A stretch of DNA of 64,000 nucleotides from Diaphorobacter sp. HDW4A (GTDB lineage Bacteria; Pseudomonadota; Gammaproteobacteria; Burkholderiales; Burkholderiaceae_C), in the NCBI RefSeq assembly GCF_011305995.1, contig NZ_CP049911.1, forward strand, positions 1 through 64,000. The letters run 5' to 3'. This document shows positions 39,063 to 47,445 of this stretch, one piece after another (within the stretch, counting starts at the first letter, position 1; every line of letters starts with the position of its first letter). The position numbers were made by a program, and so were the translations under genes. Below the pieces are notes generated by a model, which searched no databases, was not told the origin of the DNA, and saw only the letters and a program-made list of their open reading frames with translations.

Positions 39063-39437
39063 TCAGTAGAACCAGTGGGCGAACAGGGGGAACACCAGCG
39101 CGGCCACCAGCAACAGGGTCACCAGGGCAAACAGCACCTTGTAGGAGAGGCTGACCATCGGCCGCTGACATACCTGTCCCGCTTCACAGGCCACAACCGG
39201 GCGCCATATCCGGCGCGCCGCAAAGATCAAGGCGATAGTGGCTGCACCAATGAACAGTGGTTGGTACGGCTCCAGCAGCGTCAACGTGCTGATCCATGCT
39301 CCAGAGATGCCCAGCATGATCAGCACCAGAGGGCCAAGGCAGCAGGCGGACGCAAGGAGCGCGGACAGGCCACCCGCGATCAAGGCCTTTCCACCGCCAG
39401 TGGCACGGGCAGAAATGTCTGTAGATTTTGTTGACAT
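39063..39437 (-). CDS. merT: Mercuric transport protein
   Basis: 124 residues, three membrane segments. The cysteine pair in the first ([12 protein letters not shown]) and the second pair in the loop ([10 protein letters not shown]) match MerT. It is the first gene of the leftward operon, behind a classical mer operator. It brings Hg(II) into the cytoplasm for a reductase, yet no merA is present in this window. Confidence 0.94.
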   Translation of the reverse strand: MSTKSTDISARATGGGKALIAGGLSALLASACCLGPLVLIMLGISGAWISTLTLLEPYQPLFIGAATIALIFAARRIWRPVVACEAGQVCQRPMVSLSYKVLFALVTLLLVAALVFPLFAHWFY

Positions 39438-39443
39438 GGCTTA

Positions 39444-39474
39444 AGCTTAGTCCCGTACATTGGTACGGAGTCAA
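39444..39474 (-). promoter_or_regulatory. mer operator-promoter
   Basis: Read on the minus strand: -35 TTGACT (39474-39469), a 19-base spacer and -10 TAAGCT (39449-39444). The overlong 19-base spacer is diagnostic of MerR-controlled promoters. The spacer holds the dyad CCGTAC-N4-GTACGG (39453-39468). The divergent merR starts 6 bases beyond. Confidence 0.9.
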
Positions 39475-39479
39475 GCACC

Positions 39480-39917
39480 ATGAGCCTTCCTCTTCCGCAT
39501 GCCCACCCCGGCTTGACCATTGGTGATCTGGCCAAGGCGGCCGGTGTCAATGTAGAGACCATACGGTTCTACCAACGCAAGGAGCTGATGCCCGAGCCAG
39601 AACGGCCCCAGGGCAGCATTCGGCGATATGACCAGAATGACCTATCGCGATTGCATTTCATCAAGACTGCGAAGCGGCTGGGGTTCAGCCTGGATGAGAC
39701 CGCGCAGTTGCTGCAACTCGACGATGGTGCGAGCTGCGCTCAAGCCCGTACACACGCAGAGTCCAAGCTCGCCGAAGTTCAACTCAAGCTTGCAGACCTG
39801 CACCGAATGGAAGCCGTACTCTCTGAACTGATCGATCTCTGCAGTTCTGGGAGAGGCAAAGTCCGTTGCCCGCTGATTGCGGCAATGGAGAGGCAGTCGC
39901 CTCCGCTACAGATTTGA
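39480..39917 (+). CDS. merR: Mercury-responsive transcriptional regulator
   Basis: 145 residues. The N-terminal MerR helix-turn-helix ([26 protein letters not shown]) and the three metal cysteines are in place: ASCAQ near residue 82, LCSSG near 117 and RCPLI near 126. The last ten residues ([10 protein letters not shown]) differ from usual MerR ends, and the stop lies 12 bases inside the IS66 transposase gene, so its very tail may be reshaped by the insertion. All functional residues lie before that point. Confidence 0.93.
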   Translation: MSLPLPHAHPGLTIGDLAKAAGVNVETIRFYQRKELMPEPERPQGSIRRYDQNDLSRLHFIKTAKRLGFSLDETAQLLQLDDGASCAQARTHAESKLAEVQLKLADLHRMEAVLSELIDLCSSGRGKVRCPLIAAMERQSPPLQI

Positions 39918-41441
39918 AGCAGTGGTGGACTGCCAGCGATGTGGCAAAAGATCATGGATGCGGCTGGCGCGCTGCATGGGCAGACGTGCCATCACATCGC
40001 GCAGGTAGGCGTAGGGGTCATGCCCGTTCATGCGCGCTGACTGGATCAAGCTCATGACGGCGGCGGCGCGTTGGCCCGCGCGCAGGCTGCCAGCGAAGAG
40101 CCAGTTGTTGCGACCAATGGCAATGGGCCGGATCTGGTTCTCGATCCAGTTGTTGTCCAAAGGCAGTTGCCCATCGTCGACGAACCGGGTCAACGCCACC
40201 CAGCGCCGCAGGCTGTAGTCCAGCGCCTTGGCGCTCGCTGAACCTTCGGGCACCTTCTGGCGTTGCAGCAGCATCCACTGGTGCAAGGCATCGAGCAGCG
40301 GCTTCGTTTGTTGTTGCCGGATGGCCCGGCGCTGATCGGCGCTGAGCTCCTTGACCTCGCGCTCGATTTCGTAGACCCGACCGAACTGCTGCAGCGCGAA
40401 CTCGGCGATCTGGCTCTGGTTAGCTGCATGCAGATCGAAGAACTTGCGCCGCGCGTGCGCCAGGCAACCGACCTCGGTCACGCCGCTGGCGATCAAGGCT
40501 TTGTAGCCGCTGAAGTCGTCACAGGTGAGGCTGCCTCTCCAGTCGCCCAGGAAGCGCCGGGCATGTTCGCCCGAGCGTGATTCGCAGAAGTCGTAGACGA
40601 TCACCTTGGTGTTCTCGAAGGCACCCGTGGCATAGGCCCAGAGGTAGGCCCGGTGCGTCTTTCCGTTGCCCGGCTTGAGCATGGACACCGGCGTCTCATC
40701 GGCATGCAGCACGCGGTGCTGCAGCAGCTCGTTTCTCATGGCATCCACAAGTGGCTGCAACTGCACGCCACACGCGCCCACCCACTGAGCGAGCGTGGAA
40801 CGCGGGATCGCGAGACCAGCTCGACCAAAGATCGCTTCCTGGCGGTACAGCGGAAGGTGATCGGCGTACTTGGCCACCAGCACCTGCGCCAGCAGCCCGG
40901 TGGTGGGGATGCCCTTGTCGATGATGTGCGGATCGACGGGGACTTGGGTGAGCGTCTCGCACTTCGCACAAGCCCACTTGCCCCGGATGTGGCGCTCGAC
41001 GCTGAAGACGCCAGGCACATAGTCCAGCTTCTCGGCCACGTCCTCGCCCACGCGCTTCATCTGGCAACCGCAGGCACAGGTGGTCGAGTCGGGCTCGTGG
41101 CGGATCTCGCGCCGCGGCAGGTTGGCTGGCAGCGGCGCGCGCTTGGGAACCTTCTTCTCTTCAACCTTGGCGGGCGCCTGCGCTTCTTGCAGCGCATCGA
41201 TCTCGGTGGCCACGGCTGCCAGGTCGGCCTCGATCTCGTCTTCGAGCAGGCTCTTCTGTTCGGGGTTGAAGCGTTCGGATTGAGCTGCGAACTTCATGCG
41301 CTTCAAGAGCGCGTTCTCGTGCGTGAGTTTGTCCAGCAACGCGCTCTGGTGGCGCAGCTGCGTCATGAGGCGCGTGGTCAGCTCACGCAGCTCTTCTGCG
41401 CTCAGGCTCTGCAGGGATTGAGGCTCGACCACCATGGGCAT
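39906..41441 (-). CDS. tnpC: IS66-family transposase TnpC
   Basis: 511 residues from the ATG at 41441 (a TTG at 41495 is an alternative). An N-terminal leucine-rich region ([19 protein letters not shown]) and a zinc-finger motif (TTCACGCQM) lead into the transposase core. The three acidic catalytic sites are the aspartate in [10 protein letters not shown], the aspartate in [12 protein letters not shown] and the glutamate in [22 protein letters not shown]. It ends [11 protein letters not shown]. The last few residues may come from flanking DNA because the IS end is missing. Confidence 0.93.
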   Translation of the reverse strand: MPMVVEPQSLQSLSAEELRELTTRLMTQLRHQSALLDKLTHENALLKRMKFAAQSERFNPEQKSLLEDEIEADLAAVATEIDALQEAQAPAKVEEKKVPKRAPLPANLPRREIRHEPDSTTCACGCQMKRVGEDVAEKLDYVPGVFSVERHIRGKWACAKCETLTQVPVDPHIIDKGIPTTGLLAQVLVAKYADHLPLYRQEAIFGRAGLAIPRSTLAQWVGACGVQLQPLVDAMRNELLQHRVLHADETPVSMLKPGNGKTHRAYLWAYATGAFENTKVIVYDFCESRSGEHARRFLGDWRGSLTCDDFSGYKALIASGVTEVGCLAHARRKFFDLHAANQSQIAEFALQQFGRVYEIEREVKELSADQRRAIRQQQTKPLLDALHQWMLLQRQKVPEGSASAKALDYSLRRWVALTRFVDDGQLPLDNNWIENQIRPIAIGRNNWLFAGSLRAGQRAAAVMSLIQSARMNGHDPYAYLRDVMARLPMQRASRIHDLLPHRWQSTTASNL

Positions 41442-41516
41442 CCACTGTGCCAGCACTGGCACACGCGCACCATTGGCGCATGCCCCAATTGGCAAGCACC
41501 GGTCTGCGCTTCAGAG

Positions 41517-41849
41517 TCAGACCACGGTGATGACACCACCGTTGCCAAGGCGCTGCCAGGGCAGGCCCAGCACCAGCGCATCGAACTGGGCTCGGGTGAG
41601 CGAGGCGGTGCTTGCCGCATCACGCGGCCAGACGAACTTGCCGCTGTTGAGGCGACGCGCTGCCAGCCACACACCGATGCCGTCGTGCACCAGCACCTTC
41701 ATGCGGTTGGCGCGTCGATTGGCGAACAGGTAGGCGTGGTGCGGGCGCGCTGCGCCGAAGACCGACACCACGCGAGCCAGCGCCGTCTCGGTGCCCGATC
41801 TCATGTCCAGCGGCTCAGTGGCCAGCCACAGCGCATCAACCCGGATCAC
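41517..41849 (-). CDS. tnpB: IS66 accessory protein TnpB
   Basis: 110 residues from a GTG at 41849 that overlaps the tnpA stop (GTGA). It contains PLDMRSGTETALA, HHAYLFANRRANRMKVLVHDGIGVWL and RRLNSGKFVWP, the signature stretches of IS66 Orf2 proteins. Needed for transposition, it has no known enzymatic activity. Confidence 0.93.
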   Translation of the reverse strand: MIRVDALWLATEPLDMRSGTETALARVVSVFGAARPHHAYLFANRRANRMKVLVHDGIGVWLAARRLNSGKFVWPRDAASTASLTRAQFDALVLGLPWQRLGNGGVITVV

Positions 41850-42205
41850 TTGAGCAGCTCTCGCATCCACACGGCGCACTGGTCGGCCGCATCCAATGGC
41901 CAGGTCACCGAGACGGTGGTGGCGCCACGGCGCAGCTCGATGCGGATGTCTGGTGCAAGTGCAGGCCCTGGTGAACATGCCGCTGGCGGCAGCGGCACTG
42001 GAACGAATGCGGGGGCCTGGAGTGCAGGCAGCGCGCCACCCGCTTCGCGGCGCCACTTGTGAACGACGTTGGCGTTGATGCCGTACGACAAGGCAATGCT
42101 GGCCACCGATGCACCCGGCTCGGCGCACTGAGCAATGATCTGCTGCTTGAGCTCGGCGCTGTGCCGCCGGCGGGTCTTCTTCTTGGCTTCATTCATGGTG
42201 TCCAC
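41846..42205 (-). CDS. IS66 accessory protein TnpA (Orf1)
   Basis: 119 residues, with the helix-turn-helix KTRRRHSAELKQQIIAQCAE...GINANVVHKWRRE. It belongs to the IS66 Orf1 family of DNA-binding proteins. The ATG at 42205 or 42196 could be used. The stop overlaps the tnpB GTG. Confidence 0.9.
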   Translation of the reverse strand: MDTMNEAKKKTRRRHSAELKQQIIAQCAEPGASVASIALSYGINANVVHKWRREAGGALPALQAPAFVPVPLPPAACSPGPALAPDIRIELRRGATTVSVTWPLDAADQCAVWMRELLK

Positions 42206-42277
42206 CTAAATCTTTGGTGGACACCATCGTTGCCGCTTAGACCAATCCCTTCAAGGGTGGGATGACCGTGCGCTTAC

Positions 42278-42612
42278 ACCCTGGGTAACAACATCTTCAA
42301 GCTCGAATGCGTTAAGGACCCTCTGCACGAATCGATCGTCAAGCAGCTTGTGCGGATCGGGAGGTGGGATACGAGGCGAAAACCGCAGCGATAGCTGCAG
42401 CTATCGCGAGGATTTTCAACGCCGTAGACCGCTCGAGTCCACGCAAGCATGCGTCGATCTGATTCGTGCAGCGGGTCCTTGAGCCAACAGGGTTGGTACG
42501 ATGAGGGATAGCGAAGCATGCTGCGCAAAGTCCGAATGTACGGATGCAATCTTTACCTGTTTTTCCGCTTCAAAAGCGTGCTTGGCAAACCGGGGGGATC
42601 CAAGTACGACTC
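42278..42612. other. Intergenic region with a perfect 20-nt palindrome
   Basis: No supported gene. A perfect palindrome, GCGATAGCTGCAGCTATCGC, lies at 42388-42407. Its function is not clear; it could be an operator or half of an unrelated mobile-element end. Confidence 0.5.
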
Positions 42613-43377
42613 TTATAGTTGAGCGTCAAAAATCAACGTTCCAAGAGCCTTGGCGTCTCTTACTATTGGGGGGATGGAGAGAAGCAGAAGTAGCGCGGCA
42701 AGCGGCAGGACACATATAAAGCCGGCGTGCTTGAACCCAATAGCCCCTGAAATACCGCCGGAAATGAACATCCCAACTAGCCCTGCATGAGTCTTCATAC
42801 GCTTCAAATTTTGCGCCCATTGGGCGGTTGATCCGGGATCACTACGAACCAAGAAAAACAGTTTCCCTATCTCCATTCCCAAGTCTGTGATATTTCCCGT
42901 CATGTGCGTGGTGCGAACACTACCACCCGAGGTCTTGGAGCCAACAGCGTTCTGAAGTCCCATAATGAACGACAGCAAAATGACAGCAAGCGGCAGGGCG
43001 AACGGTGTAGCCCAAGCCAACATCACAGAACCCATCAATCCAAACAGGAGCATTAGAAGCGCCTCGAGCATTAGCGGTAGCGCATAGACGCTGTAAAGCT
43101 TGTGTTTCCGACTCCAACCTACCAGTATGGCGCACGCAGCTGCTCCAAGCAAAAACGACAAGATTGCCCCAATTGCACTCAGCACGAGTTCCCGATCTTT
43201 GAGCGTCAGCCCATCGGCAAACTGCGATGCGAATCCTGACATATGCGACGTGTACATGTGCAGCACCATAAATCCTCCCGCATTCATTGCCCCAGCATTG
43301 AACGCGAGAAGCAACCCAAGCGCAATGTTGGTGGAAGGCGCCCGGTGCCGGTTTGTCAGGTAGCGAATTCTGCGCAA
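42613..43377 (-). CDS. DUF1275 (YoaK-family) membrane protein
   Basis: 254 residues, six or so membrane segments. It starts MRRIRYLTNRHRAPSTNIAL, and the family features AFNAGAMNAGGFMVLHMYTSHMSG and GGSVRTTHMTGNITDLGMEIG are present. The function of the family is unknown. No operon partners are near. It is the first clearly chromosomal-looking gene after the IS66 element. Confidence 0.88.
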   Translation of the reverse strand: MRRIRYLTNRHRAPSTNIALGLLLAFNAGAMNAGGFMVLHMYTSHMSGFASQFADGLTLKDRELVLSAIGAILSFLLGAAACAILVGWSRKHKLYSVYALPLMLEALLMLLFGLMGSVMLAWATPFALPLAVILLSFIMGLQNAVGSKTSGGSVRTTHMTGNITDLGMEIGKLFFLVRSDPGSTAQWAQNLKRMKTHAGLVGMFISGGISGAIGFKHAGFICVLPLAALLLLLSIPPIVRDAKALGTLIFDAQL

Positions 43378-43515
43378 GAGACTCCCTCATTCCGGAACAA
43401 TCCAGACAGCTAAGGATTGCATACTCTTCCCGCCACGCTGGTGGGACCCATCAGATTCCGAGTTGACCGCGCGCGCGTAGCACCCAAGGTATTGAACCCC
43501 AACTTCTAAATGCGA

Positions 43516-43547
43516 ACGCCTCAAGACTCTTCCAAACCTTGAGGCGT
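43516..43547 (-). terminator. Hairpin downstream of the Roadblock-like gene
   Basis: Arms ACGCCTCAAG (43516-43525) and CTTGAGGCGT (43538-43547) pair perfectly around a 12-base loop, 26 bases after the stop at 43573. No U run follows on the minus strand, so it may be a weak terminator or an RNA-stabilising stem. Confidence 0.45.
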
Positions 43548-43572
43548 CAATCAATCTCTATTCAAAAGAAGT

Positions 43573-43932
43573 TCACATTTTGAGCTTTCCTTCGACATCG
43601 TTCACTTTGCGCCTAGCGAGTGCGAGATTGGCCCGGCCTGAGTCTAGAACGTAGTAGACAAAAATTCCCGTATTGTGCTCGGATGGACGAAGGATATGGT
43701 ACTGCTTTCCCAATGTGATGAGCATGTCCTCAATCTGGTCGTTTAGACCAAGCGCTTTCATCGTCTTTACTTTCGCCCGCATGACCTCGGTATTGCCTGC
43801 GGCGGCCAACTCCATGTCAACCGCATTGCCCTTGCTGCCAAGAATCATGCCGCTGGTGTAATCAACGATTGCAGCGCAAAGTGCGCCATCCAAAGACATC
43901 AGATCATCCAGACTTTCATTTAGGTTCGACAT
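43573..43932 (-). CDS. Roadblock/LC7-like small protein
   Basis: 119 residues. The pattern LDDLMSLDGALCAAIVDYTSGMILGSKGN followed by an alpha-beta-beta unit (LGKQYHILRPSEHNTGIFVYYVLDSGRANLALARRKV) is that of bacterial Roadblock/LC7 (MglB-like) domains that regulate Ras-like GTPases. A GGGATGG ribosome site precedes the ATG. No GTPase gene is beside it; an MglA partner may lie elsewhere. Identification is by fold pattern. Confidence 0.6.
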   Translation of the reverse strand: MSNLNESLDDLMSLDGALCAAIVDYTSGMILGSKGNAVDMELAAAGNTEVMRAKVKTMKALGLNDQIEDMLITLGKQYHILRPSEHNTGIFVYYVLDSGRANLALARRKVNDVEGKLKM

Positions 43933-43955
43933 TTATCCATCCCTTCGTCGCTATT

Positions 43956-44011
43956 AATCAGAAATGATCGAAATTAATCATCAGGTAAATATTCAATCAG
44001 TTCTGATCGAA
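43956..44011. promoter_or_regulatory. Two direct operator-like repeats upstream of the Roadblock-like gene
   Basis: AATCAGAAATGATCGAA (43956-43972) and AATCAGTTCTGATCGAA (43995-44011) agree at 14 of 17 bases and are 39 bases apart, starting 24 bases upstream of the ATG. The second contains a perfect 12-bp palindrome (ATCAGTTCTGAT). The region continues AT-rich to about 44120. Confidence 0.45.
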
Positions 44012-44466
44012 GTCAGCAACAATCATTTCAATAGATAAATTCTATTAAAGGAAGAGTTGTTCCATGCAAACTTGTTTTCATTGATATAAATCAATAGCAA
44101 GTACTTACATCAATATTGTCAACAAATATGAACTGCTTTATTGAGGCTGTCAGTTCTGACGCATGCAAGCAAATACTTCAGATTGCATCGGTAACACCTC
44201 GTTCGCATTGACCAGATCGCAAAACGCCCTCACCTCCACGTCTTGCTGTCCAAGATTCATGCTAAGTTTTGCGACCACTCTGGCGAGTGCTGCAGGTTGT
44301 CGATCGGGGTCTGTGGTCTATTCCTGAGATCGCGGTGGGTCGCGTCATCGCTTTGGGTTTTCGCGCGATTGATGGAGGGGCTGCTGGGTGAGGCATCGAG
44401 TTGCAGGCGGCAAGCGCGGACCACGCCGAATCTGGTGGGAGCATCGACGCTTAAGATGATCAAGCC
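44012..44466. other. AT-rich intergenic stretch
   Basis: No gene supported. About 44020-44130 is clearly AT-rich compared with the surroundings. 44240-44460 resembles the leader of the IS3-type remnant that follows. Confidence 0.4.
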
Positions 44467-44598
44467 ATGGATCAGTTCAACAAGTTCTCTCCTGAGGGCC
44501 GCGGGCGCGCAGTCCGCATGGTGAAGGAGCACTGCGGGGAATACACTTCACGGTGGGCAGTCGTTGAATCGATTGCACTCAGGGTTGGCTTGCGCACC
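44467..44598 (+). pseudogene. IS3-family OrfA remnant
   Basis: A frame beginning MDQFNKFSPEGRGRAVRMVK and continuing EHCGEYTSRWAVVESIALRVG matches the first 40 or so residues of IS3-type OrfA (FSPE-RERAVRMV...WAAVESIA..IG). After GLRTAS similarity is lost; the recognition helix and OrfB are absent. No ends are recognisable. Confidence 0.6.
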
Positions 44599-44988
44599 GC
44601 AAGCTCGTGGCATGCCAATATGCAGGTGTATGGCATCGTCATAGCTTGGCGCCAGTCGGTGTGTGGGGGTAGGGTTGTGGCATCCTCTGCGCTGGGAACG
44701 GCTCATGCGCCGCCCTGATATGCGAGGTGTGATGCAGGGCGAGGTGTTTGCGCCACGATCAATGATGCCAAGGCGACATGTCCACCTGATCGCGTCAATC
44801 GGCCGTTCCGTGCCGAGCGTCCGAATCAACTTTTAGCCAGTGTTTTCACAAACATATCGACGTGGCGAAGTTGGCAGTACCTGGCCTTTGTCGCTGATGT
44901 GTACACCTGCCAGTGCGGCGACTGAGGTAGCCGCTTGATTTGAACCATCCAGCCTCCACGAGGGTTCGTTTCTTGGCGTTTCCCAAGG
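44599..44988. other. No supported gene
   Basis: About 390 bases following the OrfA remnant. Short frames exist on both strands without ribosome sites or recognisable motifs. Confidence 0.4.
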
Positions 44989-45267
44989 TTATGTTTGGAC
45001 TGTTTCTACCTCTTTGAATTCGATATCTTCGATCCTGGAGGCATTCGTCTGAACGCGTCGAAGTAGCTGTTTCCGGAACATCATTCCGCCAACCTCGCAC
45101 AGTGCATCGAGGTCGTCTTTTGTCAGCCAGCCCTTTTCTTTAGTGATCCATTGCGCCAGCTTCACGATCGCGGGATCGAGATCAAATGGATCTTCGTTCT
45201 CGACCATTCGCGCCGCACGCTCGTGGAAATTGTCGATGGTCGACGTGATATCGAGTTCCTCAGTCAT
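44989..45267 (-). CDS. Hypothetical small acidic protein
   Basis: 92 residues with no recognised domain. It is acidic (TEELDITSTIDNFHERAARMVENEDPFDLD) and helical, with a segment WITKEKGWLTKDDLDALCEVGG that could be a helix-turn-helix-like fold, and an FRKQLLRRVQTN helix. Codon use looks protein-like, but the ribosome site is weak. It stands alone among remnants. The function is unknown. Confidence 0.5.
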   Translation of the reverse strand: MTEELDITSTIDNFHERAARMVENEDPFDLDPAIVKLAQWITKEKGWLTKDDLDALCEVGGMMFRKQLLRRVQTNASRIEDIEFKEVETVQT

Positions 45268-45792
45268 GCTCGATAGTGTCGTTCACTGTTACTGGGTGTG
45301 ACGGTCAACAACTGTCAGACCCATGTGATACATCTCAAATGCTGTTACCCAGCCGGGCTGATCTTTTGCCGAAAATAAGCCACCAGAAGATGGTCTGAAA
45401 CGTGGTCTCTCAGCACACAAGTCGCACGGCATCTCGAACCAGCGATCCGCTATGGTTCACACAAATGCGGCCCTGCTGAAGTCTGCCAACGCATGCACGG
45501 ATGGGCGCAAGCTGAAACTCGCAACTTTCTCAATGCGCTTTTCTAGCTCACTTCACCCGTCGGAACATGCTCCGGCGAACCTGTTCCTGAAATAGAAGCC
45601 CGCCTATATCCGTCAGCTCATTGTGAGAGAAATCCAAATTGCAAGCCTGGCTATCGACTCTTCTGGATTTCGGCGCTGTGCATGTCTAGCTTCCAGTACT
45701 TCTGCTCGCCTACGGAACATGACAACAATTGGATGGTCTACTGTTTCAATGACTGTTTCCATGGCCATCTCCTGTATATAAGTAGTATTAAA
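45268..45792. other. No supported gene
   Basis: About 525 bases. The frames are short and interrupted. Nothing recognisable was seen on either strand. Confidence 0.4.
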
Positions 45793-46092
45793 CTATTTAT
45801 CAGGCCTTTCTGTTAGCGACTGTCTGTAGTCGCCCTGATAGCCGAAATTTGGAGCTACCGCGACCTCAAAGCGCCAATGCGTGTCGAACGCGGGCACTCG
45901 CGGGTCAGCAAACCAATGAGCCGCACCATCTGCATCTATCGCCCACCAATGCGCGTGTGCAGGGGCACTGCTCCAGTCAATGCATGGGTGTCCCAATGTC
46001 TTGCCGCTGCAAAGTCCTTGCGCCCAGCAGAATGCAAATTCTTGCGGAGCCATGTTGATCGGATGATTGACAAGCTGTGAAGATGTGGACAT
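45793..46092 (-). CDS. Hypothetical protein
   Basis: 99 residues, starting with a GGGAGG ribosome site eight bases upstream of the ATG at 46092. Tryptophan- and histidine-rich (SSAPAHAHWWAIDADGAAHWF), it ends NFGYQGDYRQSLTERPDK. No known family was recognised. The gene lies downstream of a strong hairpin (46184-46213) on the same strand. Confidence 0.55.
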   Translation of the reverse strand: MSTSSQLVNHPINMAPQEFAFCWAQGLCSGKTLGHPCIDWSSAPAHAHWWAIDADGAAHWFADPRVPAFDTHWRFEVAVAPNFGYQGDYRQSLTERPDK

Positions 46093-46183
46093 ATGGCCCT
46101 CCCAAAATGTCGTCTTGGAAAATTCTGCAACAAGTTTGCAATAACACTGATTGGCTCTGATAGTCTGCGCCAGCTTTTGAGTG

Positions 46184-46213
46184 AACGCTATCCCCCGAAA
46201 TAGGGATAGCGTT
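46184..46213. other. 11-bp perfect hairpin upstream of the hypothetical gene at 46092
   Basis: Arms AACGCTATCCC (46184-46194) and GGGATAGCGTT (46203-46213) with an eight-base loop. It follows the terminator at 46233-46248 in the minus direction and lies about 90 bases upstream of the start codon. It could be an operator or a leader stem. Confidence 0.5.
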
Positions 46214-46223
46214 TGCCATCTGG

Positions 46224-46248
46224 AATAAGAAAGCCACCCGAAGGTGGC
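46224..46248 (-). terminator. Intrinsic terminator, minus strand
   Basis: On the minus strand the stem GCCACC-TTCG-GGTGGC is followed by TTTCTTATT. It has a UUCG tetraloop, and the arms are 46243-46248 and 46233-46238. It implies a leftward transcript ending here, perhaps from the weak frame at 46479-46715. Confidence 0.6.
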
Positions 46249-46478
46249 AATGGAGGGGTCTGTCTTGGAGTCTCACGACAATACCAGGCCAGATCGCGTC
46301 CATTGGGACATCGGCGCATGTCACGCTGTGGAATCAGGCCACATGGAGGCGACTTATGCGTGATTGGATGGCTCCTGACATGGAGCGGAGAGCACGAAAC
46401 TCAAAGGTCAGGCGCGAGGTAATGCAGGGATTGCAAAGTGAGCACCGATACGGCAACCACCTGGCAGAATGCGGCTGC

Positions 46479-46715
46479 CTACGAAATGCGTCGACGCGGC
46501 ACCAGGCAACTGCGGCGAAAGCCGACGGCCCATTCTGCCGTAGCGGTGGTCACACCGGTGATTGAGTCGGCATTGAGGTCATCCAGATCGAAATATTTCC
46601 AAGTTGGAATGCCAGTCGGCACCGTCGGTTCACCTGTTGTGGTGCTGGATGAAAACGGAAGGCCGTATCCCCCGCGGCCTTGGTTAGCCAAGTGGGTGAA
46701 CTTCGCGTTAACCAC
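46479..46715 (-). CDS. Possible small ORF of unknown function
   Basis: 78 codons from a GTG. The product reads THLANQGRGGYGLPFSSSTT, then TGEPTVPTGIPTWKYFDLDD, with no known family. A plus-strand frame (46438-46872) overlaps it and also has no recognised domain. The minus frame is preferred only because a minus-strand terminator lies downstream. Either or neither may be real. Confidence 0.25.
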   Translation of the reverse strand: MVNAKFTHLANQGRGGYGLPFSSSTTTGEPTVPTGIPTWKYFDLDDLNADSITGVTTATAEWAVGFRRSCLVPRRRIS

Positions 46716-47256
46716 AATCTATTCAATTCACCTCAACTGTGTCGGCATCTGCGGGGAGATTGGCGTCGCAGAGGAACCTGGGAATGCCAGGTGGTGTAGT
46801 CACGGCCATAGAGGGCGTGACTACACCCGCTGCCAAAACGGCACTCAACCAAACACGCATCCGCTTCATTGAAGGGCCCTTCCAAAACGAATGGCAATCA
46901 AATGTATGTGCATTGAGTGCTTTTGTCTCAATAAGATATTTGAGTTACAAATTGAAGACGCAACAATGAATTTGGCTGCAGGGTTCGAAAACTTTGGGAC
47001 AGCACCTCCATGAATTCCGCAGTAGCTTGCATAAAAGCATAAGCGCCTCCTCAAGAGGCAAGGAAGGGATCTCCAAGGGGTTCCATCTCATGTTGCGGTC
47101 GATGTTCCTGCGTGCGTGTCACTGTGCGGCTTGATCAGATCGCTCACCAATCGACAATCCGGTCCCAGAAAGCGCATATGAACCTTTAGAAGCGATAAAG
47201 CGTGCAACACGCACATGTGATTTGAAACAGGTCAGACCCGAGTGAGCTCAATCTGA
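46716..47256. other. No supported gene
   Basis: About 540 bases, locally AT-rich near 46900-46970. Short frames only. Confidence 0.4.
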
Positions 47257-47284
47257 TTAAAAAAACGGACTTCACCAGTCCGTT
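47257..47284 (-). terminator. Intrinsic terminator downstream of the GntR gene
   Basis: Minus-strand stem AACGGACT / AGTCCGTT (8 bp, five-base loop; arms 47277-47284 and 47264-47271) followed by a run of seven Ts. It lies 162 bases after the GntR-type stop codon. Confidence 0.75.
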
Positions 47285-47445
47285 GCAGAGATGCGGTGAC
47301 TACCAGCGAATTGCATCGGGGTCAGAAGGTCAAGTGAAGTAGCCTGCCCACTTGCAAAAAAGGCCAAAGACAAAGCTGCAACCGATTTATTCACAATGAT
47401 TCCAGGAGTTCTCCAACGAGGGGCCTTAAAGCCATACGCCACGAA

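Larger units (their letters stand above)
39906..42277 (-). mobile_element. IS66-family element, one end seen
   Basis: It has three genes in the usual order tnpA-tnpB-tnpC. The tnpA-side end is at 42277, where the outward repeat reads GTAAGCGCACGGTCATCCCA, an IS66-type terminus. At the tnpC side no matching inverted copy was found and merR coding sequence begins 12 bases inside, so the terminal part there appears lost. Confidence 0.8.

Noticed and set aside
46438..46872. 144-codon plus-strand frame (GTG start) as a gene
   Set aside because: The C-terminal part is low-quality and lacks a domain, and it conflicts with the minus-strand terminator downstream of the opposite frame; not supported enough to list.
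43933..47256. Possible CRISPR array or retron in the gene-poor region
   Set aside because: Repeats here are only two short operator-like copies and isolated hairpins. No regularly spaced repeats, no reverse transcriptase and no cas gene were seen.
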